Shown here piece by piece: positions 1 to 10,000 of a DNA stretch of 64,000 nucleotides. The notes under the pieces were generated by a model. That model was given only the letters and a program-made list of their open reading frames with translations, was not told the origin of the DNA and searched no databases. The stretch covers positions 806,001-870,000 of the forward strand of contig JACDOX010000013.1 in the NCBI GenBank assembly GCA_014549065.1. The letters run 5' to 3'. Made by a program: the position numbers and the translations under genes. Within the stretch, counting starts at the first letter, position 1, and the number at the start of each line of letters is the position of its first letter. This DNA is from Cardinalis cardinalis (Eukaryota; Chordata; Aves; Passeriformes; Cardinalidae).

Positions 1-3000
1 ATTCCTCTCAGGTTGACATTTGTTGTCACATCTGAGTGACAGCCCGCCTTANGTCTCCCATTCAAACAGAGTATGGGGTGACACCTGCTTTCCTTCCAGG
101 AGGTTTTTAGGTGTGGGAGTGGGAAGTGCTCTGACCCGTCATCTCTCTGTGCATCTTACACCATGCTCAGTACCACAGGGTGGGACTTTAATAATGAAAA
201 ATTACATAAATTGTAAACTGCTTTTGAAAAACCTCTCTTTTTACTATGAGGCAGAAATCGTAAATAGCTTTCAAAGCATGCCTGAGTAATACTTTCCTCC
301 CTAATGAGTACATAAGGGTTTTACAGTATTTGTCAACANCTGACTAAAAATTCCAGTCTTCTCNTTGCAGTAAGCTGAATTACTCTCAACTGCATTAGTT
401 TTAAGTGGAAGGCAGGAATATGTAACTTTTTGAAACTTGGTACAAAAGCTCTGCATCCTCACATCTGCAGCCAAGTACTAGATTTTCTTTTTCCAGAGCA
501 AAAAGGACTCCTATACAACCAACAGCAGATAGACACCACTTGTTTAAAACAAAAAAATAATTATGTTCTAGATGGTAGACCAGCCACAGGCCTTTCTTCC
601 TGGCACATCACTGTAGGAAAATATGGTAAGCTGGCTGCAGACGTGACTGCACAGTTGGTCCTCACTAGTAAAAGTGAGGATTAGGCTTTGTAGGGTTGGC
701 TGCAAGGTCTGTCCCCATTCTCAGCAAGGAGCAAGGAAGTTAGTGAGGAGGGTAATCTGTAGGAGAGCTGGCTCCCTCCTCTGTGTTTTCCTAATTCAGT
801 AAATTCTGTGCAGACTTGACCACAGATATGTTGAGAAAGTTTGAACTCTAAAACTCGAAGGCTGCAATTTAGCTGTACTCGAAAAACACAAGTACTGTGT
901 TGGGAAACAAGAAGAGCAAAGCCTGAACTTCAGGCACCTTCATGTGAGCCCTGGGTCATTGGGGAATGAATGAGAGAAAAAAGCAATAAGCTTTCCGCCC
1001 TGTTTGTTGAGTCTCATCACAAAGAAAACCTGCAGGACACAAGTCCAAGAGCAGAACTGTCTGGCGAAGGACATTTGAAACAGATAAAACTATGGCAAAC
1101 CACCTGTACAATCACCAGCATGACTCCTGGAGAGCTCCCCCAGGCACAGAGGCTGTTTCTCCCTTACTAGATTCCGTCCTCACCCCCTGCCTGAGTAGCC
1201 ACCTTCACAAGCNAGTGCCTGGAAGAAGGGAACCACTAGTGCACATTCTCCCTCTGTCTAGGTGATGTATGAGGACAGTTGTGTGGGAAAGAAAATCTTT
1301 CCTTCTGGTCTCCACTGAAAAAATTGGGGAAAAAAAAAAAAAGGAAATTCTGGTGATTTTTACTAATTTGTGTGCTTCCNCCTGTTCAGAGCTGTAACTT
1401 CCACTGTCTGCATACCTCAGGTTCCATAAGGCCTTGTTCACGTCCCTCTCTTAACTTAAATCCAGTCACTTGCTTCATTTTTCTGGAAACCTCCCAGCAC
1501 TAAGCTTCCATTTGGTAGTTCATTCAAAGACAAACCATAAGCAAAGTCACCAACAGCTTTGATGCAAAGCTGCTCCATGTGTCTAGTTTTCATAAAAGGA
1601 TTTTGACTGGGTTTCTGCCCCTTGCCTGGATCCCACCCCTAAAGCTGCCTGCACCACACATCTGCTGCAGGGGACGCTGGGCAGATGCCCTGCTGCAAAT
1701 CAAGGGAACGTGTCTCCTGCTTCTCACAAGAGAAGGTTATTTTTAAAATGTGCTATGGGAAGTATTTGAATACAGACAACACTGAGGCCTTTTAGAGAGC
1801 TGCTTACAGAGCAGATTCCTCATTCTCTGTCTAATCATTTCTATTTCATGGCTGACTGATTTGTCCCCAGTTTCCATGCTGTTNTGCCTCATAGTCAAGG
1901 GGCAAGAAATGCATAAAATAGTGGGCAAAAAGCAGAAAGTTTTGAATCTAGAAAAATGCAATGGCTTTAAACAAAATTGAGCTCAGCCTGAGCCATACTT
2001 CTGGCATTACAGGACTCCTACACTTTTTTTTTCTCTGACTTTCAGTACTTAAGACTGGGGTCTCCTTCAGTTACTTTAACATTCTGCCTGGAAGTTTTAT
2101 NGCCAAAGTAAGAATGGCAGATGCATTTCAGAAGGGGATTACAGACTGATGGCTGAGGTAGGAACTGAATCTGTGTATTTTCACCCCAGTCCAAGTTTGT
2201 CCCCTAGGTACTGGGTGCGAATTTTAGTGCTACGTCAAATAGACTGAATGTGAAACCTGTGGTCCATAAAAATGCAAATTGTGGCAAAAATCCTCTCTCT
2301 ACTCTGCAGGTTGGACTATCTATGAAGTACTTAAAATAAAAGTTATTCTTATTTATCCTTGTAAAAAAANCAGAAAATGTTAATTTACAATGCCATTTTG
2401 TACACATACTGCTGTTTTTATGATGTAAAATGGATCCTGTCTGGTTAACATCAACTTCATTTTGATATACTCCTATGTCTTCATGTGACTATTTTCANTA
2501 CCAGGAGCTCACTTGCTGACATAGGGGCAGTACTGGTGTTCTGGCTGTTTGCAGTTTTTCGGTGAATGTGTTGAACCACGATTACTTCAAAAGGACAAAC
2601 TGAAAAGCTTGTTTTTTCCATTCCTATACTTATTATTCCCCAAGTTTATTTCAGAAGATGGAATGTAACAAACTTCCTTAATCCTTGTCTCTGTGGGAGG
2701 CAGAGAAGGCAAGACAGGCTTTGTAGGTTTCAGCTTCTTTAAAGCCCATTATGTTTTTTTTCTATCAGTGGTCTCTTTTCCCATCAGGATCTTTCTTTCA
2801 TTAGGTTGGGTTGTGGACACCAGAATTCTGACTTGCTTGGGAGCAATGACTCATCCTCAGAAGGTCTGGTTGCTTTGGGGACTTCTCCTGTTGACNTACG
2901 CAATAAACTGTGATGCAGGGCTGTTCATGAGCTCTGGCATTCCCTGTCTACTCAGCTGCTCCTCCATGGGCAGAAGAAAAAGAGAATTGCTCTCTCCTCT

Positions 3001-3741
3001 TTAAAATCATCCATTTTAAANGTAGTTTTGTACCATTAGGTACACAGATGATTTTTTCTAAACAAATAATTTTATACCTTTTCATTTTCACATGCTCCTT
3101 AAAAATACAGGCTGCTATGATAATTCTTAGCATGGATCCAGAAATATGACCATGGCTTGTCATATTCAGCACCTTCAAATTGTGTTGAAGTCTGGAATTT
3201 GAATTAACTCAAGACCTTGGTAAATTGTCCGNACATAGCATGAATCATTTTACAGATACACATTCAGGATCCAGAGTTCACCTCTTGATTCTCTGGAAAC
3301 AATACAGTATTTTTCTTTTTCAATAATGGTCTTCATTACAACAAACATGGAGAATGCCACACACTCTGACACTGCTGGCCACTAAGCAAGNCAGTTAGTG
3401 GCTTAGTCACCCACTAGGACTGGGCAGCTCCCATTCTTCCTNGGGTCTGACAAACCCAGATGACAGCACCCTCAATTTTCACATTGCCATGGTGTATTCC
3501 CCTCTCCATCTTTCCAGGCTGCAGAGCAATCTGAGAAATGCTTGTTAGGCCTTGGCTTTGGAAACACCACCTGGGCTCNGCTCTTTTCAAGCTTACCAGA
3601 AACACTGTCTGCTCNCAGGAATTGCTAAAAATCTGCTGTTTTCCTTATCACCACCCTTGGAAAATATTCCTCCTGCCTGAATGGCGCAACATTCCTGTTC
3701 TCACACCAGAGAAAGTGCGGACCCAAACTGCGGCCAGGACG
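1..3741. other. CAV1: CAV1 intron 2, distal part in window
   Basis: AT-rich sequence on the 3' side of CAV1 exon 2. No caveolin exon 3 signature (FEDVIAEPEGTHSFD-like) is present on either strand, so that exon lies further left. Open frames here are short and resemble nothing known. No repeat family is recognised. A small imperfect inverted repeat around 3380-3405 (ccactaag / cttagtgg-like) is the only visible structure. Confidence 0.7.
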
Positions 3742-3747
3742 AAACAN

Positions 3748-4860
3748 TGTTATGACTAAAGCCTGCTCTCTTGCAAGCCTATAAACTGGAGCCCAAAAAG
3801 GGCTCTTTGAGCTCTCCTGGACTGCAGCAAGCTACCAGCAGCAACCTCCCTCTGAGGGAGATGCCTCTCAGAGCCTCACGCATGGAGGATCTCTGAAACA
3901 AGCTGTATCCTGGGCCAATATGCAGACTCCTCAAGGCCCAATCCTTNGCCAATTAGGAAGTGCAAAAGCATCCAAAGTGAGTATTTCATTGATCTCTGGG
4001 GGGAATTTTTCACAGGCCCCTTGCTTGCACCGACTCTTCCTCTCTNTGTGCATGCTCCTGTGCATATGCTACAGCAAATCTGAGAGAAATACTGCTTTCT
4101 TAGATGTCTAAGTACCTTGGGTGTCTAAGTAAGTTAAGCTAGTGAGTAAGGTTAGGTTATAGTTACAAACTTAAATGCTGTTAAGTATTGTTCTTTTGCT
4201 AAATTGTTAAACGCAAGTTATGAGCTAAGTGTGGCTAAGTGTTGTTCTTCTGCTGAGTTGCTAACTTCAACATTATACATTACGTTAAATGCTCCTCAGT
4301 GTTATTCTCAGTAAATTGCTAAGGTTAGGTTAAGTCATAAATTAAATTTAAGCTATAAGTTAGGTATAAGTGTTCTTCCGATGTTAAATTATTAGGCTTA
4401 AGGTACAAGTGAAGTACTGTTAGGTTGGAGTGTTGTTAAGCTTTCAGGCCCTGCTCCTTTTTATCCTTGCCTGTACTGTCTTTTGTCTCACACACACACC
4501 TAAGCACACACATACACACCTAGATAGTTCTCAGTTNATTTCTGTTTTAATTGCCTGGATTTTGTTTGGTTTTGTTGGTGTTTGTTTTCCCTTGTTGTGC
4601 CTTGGCTGTCCTGTAAGTAGTAGAGTGAATCTTGCCAATGAACTTGTCATGCTTTGCTACTTAATATTAAATCTGACTTTTGCTCNTACCCTTGCCGATG
4701 ATTTTTTATGATTTTTTTTAATCTCAAACACTCATTTGTAACAGACGTGGATTGTACAAATTTGTCTTAATAAAATCTTTTTCTACAAGAAAACATATCT
4801 CTGTGATATTTTTGACCAAAGTGACTTTAAGCAAAAATCTCCATCGACCCTGACCTGTCA
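3748..4860 (+). mobile_element. Probable LTR (solo) in CAV1 intron 2
   Basis: The 1,113-bp segment starts TGTTATGACT and ends ACCTGTCA, the TG...CA termini of retroviral LTRs. It is flanked by aaacaN (3742-3747) and aaacag (4861-4866), consistent with a 6-bp target-site duplication with one ambiguous base. Inside are a TATAAA at 3780-3785, a short hairpin (gagccc...gggctc) just after it, and a polyadenylation signal AATAAA at 4769-4774 followed by a T-rich tract. The middle (about 4105-4430) is a low-complexity stretch of degenerate 'gttaagt/aggtta' units. No gag, pol or env frame is present, so it is a solitary LTR if correct. The U3 before the TATA box would be unusually short (~32 bp), so the 5' boundary could be elsewhere. 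The family is not identified. Confidence 0.6.
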
Positions 4861-4866
4861 AAACAG

Positions 4867-5203
4867 TCAAACTGATTTAAAAACCCAAACAAAAAATCTA
4901 GGCAAGGGCACAGTTAGATTTTGCTTAGCTTATCATCTTTTGAAGGAAGGAAAAGCACCAAAGAGAATAAAACAGAACAAAGACACAAATCCAATCGCCA
5001 CCAGAATCTCTGATTTTGCACCCGCCAGGCTTAGGGAGCGCGATCTGGTTTGTGACATCTCCCCGCCCTGCCCCTGTGCGTGCCTCGGGGAAGGAAAATC
5101 TTTCCGACGGTGTTACACAAGGTCACGCACTCATCCCCCCGCTCCCGGCCCCGTCCCGGCTGCAGAGCGGGCTGCGGCACTCAGCGCGGCGGGACCCCCG
5201 CCC
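4867..5203. other. CAV1: CAV1 intron 2, transition into CpG island
   Basis: The sequence changes from AT-rich to strongly GC-rich at about 5030. No gene or repeat is recognised before the 36-bp tandem repeat starting at 5204. Confidence 0.6.
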
Positions 5204-5307
5204 GGAGCGCCCCCCGGGACAGCGCGGCCAGCCCAGCCCGGAGCGCCCCGCGGGACAGCGCGGCCAGCCCAGCCCGGAGCGCCCCGCGGGACAGCGCGGC
5301 CAGCCCG
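5204..5307. repeat. 36-bp GC-rich minisatellite, about three copies
   Basis: Units begin at 5204, 5240 and 5276 with the start ggagcgccccgcgggacagc. Copies 1 and 2 differ at one position and the third diverges after about 32 bases. The array sits in CAV1 intron 2, about 255 bp from exon 2 and inside the CpG island. Because the period is a multiple of three it creates a 12-residue repeat (GAPRGTARPAQP) in overlapping open frames, which are not genes. Confidence 0.9.
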
Positions 5308-5561
5308 ACACAGAGCCAGCCCCGCTCCGCGCCCGAGCCAGGAGCTCCGCAGGGCTGCCCTGGCCGCTGCCCGCCTCCCTCCTGCCCACTCCGCCTTTTC
5401 TTTAAAAAAACACCAAAAAACCGATCAGCCCCTGGCCCGCTCCCTCCTGCAGCAGGTGGAGGGATGTGGTTCGCGGGCATCAGCCGCCCTGACAGTGCCC
5501 GCGTATCCTNCCTCGGCAGGACTTGGTATCGCCCCCCCGACGCCGCACCTCGGCCCCTCAC

Positions 5562-5726
5562 CTTAACCACGTCGTCGTTGAGGTGCTTGGGGTCTCGGTT
5601 GACCAGGTCGATCTCTTTGGTGTGCACGTCGTGCACCGCCTTTTCGCTCAGCTCATCTGCCATCATCTTGTTGTTGGGTTTGTAGATGTTGCCCTGCTCC
5701 CGGACGGGCGCCGTGTACAGAAAACC
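5562..5726 (-). CDS. CAV1: CAV1 coding exon 2
   Basis: 55 codons from GFLYTAPVREQ to NDDVVK, preceded by a CCGCAG acceptor and followed by a GTGAGG donor; both junctions are phase 0. The exon length equals that of the mammalian gene. It contains Tyr14 and an internal start at Met32 used for the shorter beta isoform of caveolin-1. Here residue 31 is also Met, so two start codons are adjacent. The exon is GC-rich at third positions, in keeping with its CpG island. Confidence 0.96.
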
Positions 5727-6526
5727 CTGCGGGGAGCAGAGGGAGCGCGGGCGGGAGGGGAGAGCCCAGTGAGGCGGGGAGGGCAGGGCAGGGCAGGGCT
5801 GGTCCGCGCCGCGCAGGAGGGCGGGCTGGNGCTGGGGCTGGGGAGGCGGCCCCGGTCCCGCGGGCAGCGGGATGCAGGCTGCGGGGCGGCCCTCGCCCGG
5901 CTATTTAACGCGGCCGCGGGGCGCGCACCACACCACACCCCCGCCGTGCCAGGCGCCGGCTCCCGCTCCCGCCGCCAGGCGGCCCCGGCCCCGCGGCGTT
6001 GCCCCAGGGCGGAGCGAGTGGCCCCAGTCGCTGGTGCGGCCCCGCGGGCAGGGCAGGGAGCGTCCGCGGCTCCCCGCGCATTGCCCTCCCCACACCGTTN
6101 TCGCCGCGCTGCCCGCGCCCTACCGCCCCCGCTGCGCGGACCTGAGCGCGGCGCCCGCACCGCCCTGCCCTCACTATACTTGCCCCCCTCCCTATACCGC
6201 CCTTCATGCAGGGCCATCACCGTACCCTCTCCATCCCGGTGCTCTCGCCGTAGAGCTCTCCATACACGCCTCTTCCCGCACGGCAGCCAGCAGCCCCGCT
6301 CCCCGCGCCCCGCTGGGAACGCGCGCCCCGGCTTCCCCTGCCCGCTGCCCCTGCCCGCAGGTGCCCGGCCCTCCGCCCTCCTGCCGCCGAGCCGCCCCTC
6401 GCCCCGCTCCTCCGACGGCTCAGGGGGCTTGCAGGTAGCCGCTGCAGGTAGCCGGCGGCGGGGCAGCATCCCGGCCCCATGCCCCGGTGGTCCTACCTCC
6501 GAATCTACGTATTTGGTGCCGGACAT
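5562..6526 (-). CDS. CAV1: Caveolin-1, first two coding exons (3' part outside window)
   Basis: Main structural protein of caveolae: a hairpin-inserted inner-leaflet membrane protein that oligomerises and binds cholesterol. Two exons are seen, join(5562-5726, 6497-6526) on the minus strand. They encode the first 65 residues, starting MSGTKYVDSE and running to DDVVK, and match caveolin-1 almost residue for residue. Tyr14, the known Src target, is present in the context GFLYTAPV. Exon 2 contains the invariant stretch EIDLVNRDPKHLNDDVV at the start of the oligomerisation region. The scaffolding domain, membrane hairpin and palmitoylated C-terminus belong to exon 3, which is absent here and must lie left of position 1. 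The A at -3 of the start codon supports the chosen start. Both introns have GT/AG ends where visible. CAV2 lies 8.4 kb upstream on the same strand. Identification is very secure; the gene is partial only because of the window edge. Confidence 0.97.
5727..6496 (-). other. CAV1: CAV1 intron 1
   Basis: 770-bp intron between CAV1 exons 1 and 2 with GT/AG ends on the minus strand. Wholly GC-rich; no repeats are seen apart from short G-runs such as the gggcaggg series at about 5780-5800. Confidence 0.9.
6497..6526 (-). CDS. CAV1: CAV1 coding exon 1
   Basis: Ten codons, MSGTKYVDSE, followed directly by a GTAGGA splice donor at 6496-6491. The mammalian CAV1 first coding exon also holds exactly ten codons and differs only at residue 4 (Gly there, Thr here). 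The intron to exon 2 is 770 bp, phase 0, and lies wholly inside the CpG island. The 5' UTR continues to higher coordinates, but its start cannot be placed from sequence alone. Confidence 0.95.
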
Positions 6527-7060
6527 GCTGCCGCGGGCTGCTGACGGCTCTGCCGCGAGTTACTTTGCCCTGNGACTTGTTGGAGAGGAGGCAGGAAGAT
6601 CCCGCTCTGCGGAGCGGCCGGCCGGGGGAGGTAGCTGCGAGGAGAGGGCTGGCCGCTGGCCAGGGCGGCTCCCTGCCTCCGGCTGGGGTGGATGACAGCG
6701 CGGGACGGCCCCGCACATNGCAGGGCGGCCGGGAGCCGCCGGGGGTGGGAGGGGAAAATAGCCCTGCCCCGGCAACCTGGGAGCTGGCGGACCCGGTCCC
6801 GGATGCTNGTGCCGCGCCGGGCGGAGACAGGGGCTCGACAGGGAGAGCGACAGGGTCCCGTCCGCGTCGTCCGCCCTGTCTCGGCTGCCCACGACCCCCG
6901 TCAGTGGGTCCCTGCTGCTGGCCCCGGGGCGACAGTGGCTGCGTCCGGCAGAGCCACCTGGGCAAGATGGGAGGGGGAAGGAAGCAGTGAGGAGATGGAA
7001 AACTTTAGTTGTGTTCAGCCTCCAGAGCGAGCGAGGCGTTTGCCGGGTTCCCCCCTCCCG

Positions 7061-10000
7061 GCATTGACAATNGTTTACACAGAAGCATCGCTGCTCCAGG
7101 AACAATTATGGAAACTTGGATATCCTTGGGATGAAGAAAAAGAGATTTTTCTCAACTGGTTCATTTCAAAACTATGCAAATATTTAACAGTTCTGCACTT
7201 TAACACTGCTCTATTTTTCCTGAGAGGANATTGATCCATGCATGTCTGCAATGCATATTAACCACTGGGATTAACTTTTAAAGGGGAATGGTGCGACACC
7301 ATCTTGCCATGCTTTGTTCTCAAGGTTTTTTTGTAAACTCAGGGGCATATGTAGGTGTAAACAGTATAAATATAAAAATTCATCGCTGTATTCAAGATGG
7401 CTCAGGTTAGGGTTGCAGCATCACTATACATTTAAAAAANGTATATTTCATTTTTTGTGTGCATATGTTTGCAGCCATTAGTTTTGTGTTAGGAAATCAG
7501 ACTATGGTGAAAGATTTATAACATTAACAGAAAAATTGTGACCTTAGTATTATGCCATTTAGCACAGAATTGCAGCAACAGAAGTAGAAAATTCCTAAGT
7601 ATAGTCTATTTGGCTTTGGCACTTCAGCAGANAAATGACCTCAAAGAAGCCCCTGGCTAAGATGGATGTAGGCACCACAGATGTAAATAACTGCACCTGT
7701 TGAAAATGCAGTCCACATGGATGTGTTACTGATACAGTGATTAACAGTCAACTTTCTTTACTTTATGCTGCTCGTAAACTTTAGAACAAATGCCTTGGAT
7801 GGAAGATTTCCAACTTTCCAAGTTAGTTGGAAGTTTTAAAAGTAACATTTTTATTGATGCAATAATTCACTTAAGCCATCATTTGAATATTTTTGCCTGT
7901 CCAAGCTTTTTAGTGTGAATATGTAGCTAAATGAGCGTATTGAAGGACATAGACTCTGCATTTTTTCTGTCCATCTGAAAAAATCTGCAAGACAGTTCTT
8001 TGTTTTCATATCTAGGCAAATTTTTGAGTTAGTCACTGTCCTCCACATGAATCAGAACATTTTGATCCATCATTCAATATGACTCTGTATCTCAAGAATG
8101 ACTTTAAAAAAAGAGAAATAAGAGAGATACTTTTCAATTTGAAATGCTGACTTGATCCTGGAATAGTTTTTCAGAACCAAAGTCCCCTTTNAAAAATATT
8201 TCTGAATCACACAACACTACTGCAGCTAGAATAATATCATAAACTAGTGGAATTTAAAAGTTTTATGAGATGAATTCCAGAATAGGCTGCACGCAGAANG
8301 GAATGAACATTAGCGGAGCTTTCTTGAGCTAGAATACCAAGAAAACAGCCTGCTCTGTTTTCTTGGTACCCTACTCTGAAAAAGGCATGGGTACTACCAA
8401 GCAGCAAGAGTGAGCAAGTTACATCTGCAGAGATGGAAAGGGATGGAGCCATGGCCTGTTGCCTCTAGCACTGCTGTATGAGAAATGCACACAAACTCAG
8501 CAGCCAGAGACCTGGCATGGATGCACCCAGGAGTTCCTGTTACACTCAAAGGAAGAGTAATAGCTCAATGGGAAAGGGCCAGGTAAAGGCCTGCAGAAAT
8601 CTTCTGAAAGTGCAATGGCTCCATTCCCCTTCTCAGTTACTATGAATGGGTTACCCAGGGGTGGCCAGAAATTACCAGAAATTGTAGACACTCAAGCTGG
8701 CCTTGGAAATGCCACCCAGTCTTCTCATGGAGCTTAGCTGTGTCTTTAGTAGTGCAGGTCAGCTGCTGAGCAGGACTACAGGCCACCTTGGTTGGCCACC
8801 TTACTGCCTTTCTTCATCCCACCAGCCTTAGGCATTTCATACCTAATTTTAAAAAGTTTTCATTGCTCCAAAATCTTGCCTTAACTGAAATTTCAAACCT
8901 CAGGATTACTTTAGTGGAAAACTTGCTCTAAACCTGGAGCAAATAATTTGCAATTTATGATTTATTTTATCCATTTTGAAGGGAGGAAAAGTTTTGTTAG
9001 TGGTAAGATTCCCAGAAACCAGTGGTAGGGGAGGCTGGGGAAGGAATGGACAAAATCCCTCANAAACTGTCAGAAAATGAGTCATGAAACTGAACTGAAT
9101 GTGGATGACTGCTCACTGAATGTCTTTGTCTGGTATCAAACACTCCTCCTTCCTCCACTCCTCACCCCCCTTTTCATTTTAAGCTTGTGTAGTTATTCCA
9201 GTTATGGTATTAGCAATACTCCTGATATATTCCAGTGTCAGCAAGATCAAAATCACCCTGGGAAACTGTTTTCTTTATGTGTCGTTTCAACACCAACAAG
9301 GCTGTCAGGTAACAGAGGCTGTCCATGAGCAGCCTGCCTTATGCAGAGCTCTTAAAAACCTGATGCTTAGGAGTGAAAGATCATTGCTTTTTTGTGTGTC
9401 TACTGTTCAATTGCTTAACCACATCATTTTATGTGCAGTTTTGTATGTTTTGCTGGATGAAAGCCTTAGCTGCCAAAACTGTTGGTATTGAATTTTTAGC
9501 AGTCATGCTACTGTTCTCACCCTGTTGTACGATAACAAGCATAGGATAAACATGCAGATCAAGGTTTTCCCTTTCCATTATTTAAAGACTTGTAATGCTG
9601 GAGGGTTCATGGTGGTCATCCTGTCCCCACTCTCTGGAGGGTTTCTGTATTTTAAAATGTAAGTCACTGGATCAGAATTTTTCCATAGAGATAGGTTCTC
9701 CTTGCCCCAGTATACAGAGCTGCAGGTTCATGTACACATTTGGTATTTGGCCTGTTTGTGCCTTGAATCCAAGGATTAGTTATACCAGGAGAAATGGATA
9801 ACTCTTCTCACATTCCTTCCTTCTCACAACTTCTAGACAGGAGTGACTTCATTTTATGTGAAAGTGATGTTGCCATAAAACATTTCGCAATAGCCTAAGG
9901 GCTAGAAAACTCAAACCAACACCTGAGAAACCTGAAATCAATTTTTTGCCTGAGGTGTGCCACTGCACTTTTACTCCTGGGAAAGTGTATTTTGGGAAGT

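Larger units (their letters stand above)
5030..7060. promoter_or_regulatory. CpG island with CAV1 promoter
   Basis: About 2 kb of dense CpG and GC boxes (gggcgg/ccgccc), in contrast to the AT-rich flanks. It covers CAV1 exon 2, all of intron 1, exon 1 and roughly 0.5 kb upstream of the start codon, where the promoter must be. No TATA box is obvious just upstream of exon 1 on the minus strand, consistent with a CpG-island promoter. Long open frames in it on both strands are by-products of the low stop-codon frequency in GC-rich DNA. Edges are by eye. Confidence 0.8.

Noticed and set aside
1..5561. Possible CAV1 exon 3
   Set aside because: Neither strand encodes the caveolin signature or scaffolding region here, so the exon is outside the window.
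5523..6695. 390-codon plus-strand open frame across the CAV1 CpG island
   Set aside because: Lies antisense to CAV1 exons 1 and 2, contains ambiguous bases, is Arg/Pro/Ala-rich low complexity, and exists because stop codons are rare in GC-rich DNA.
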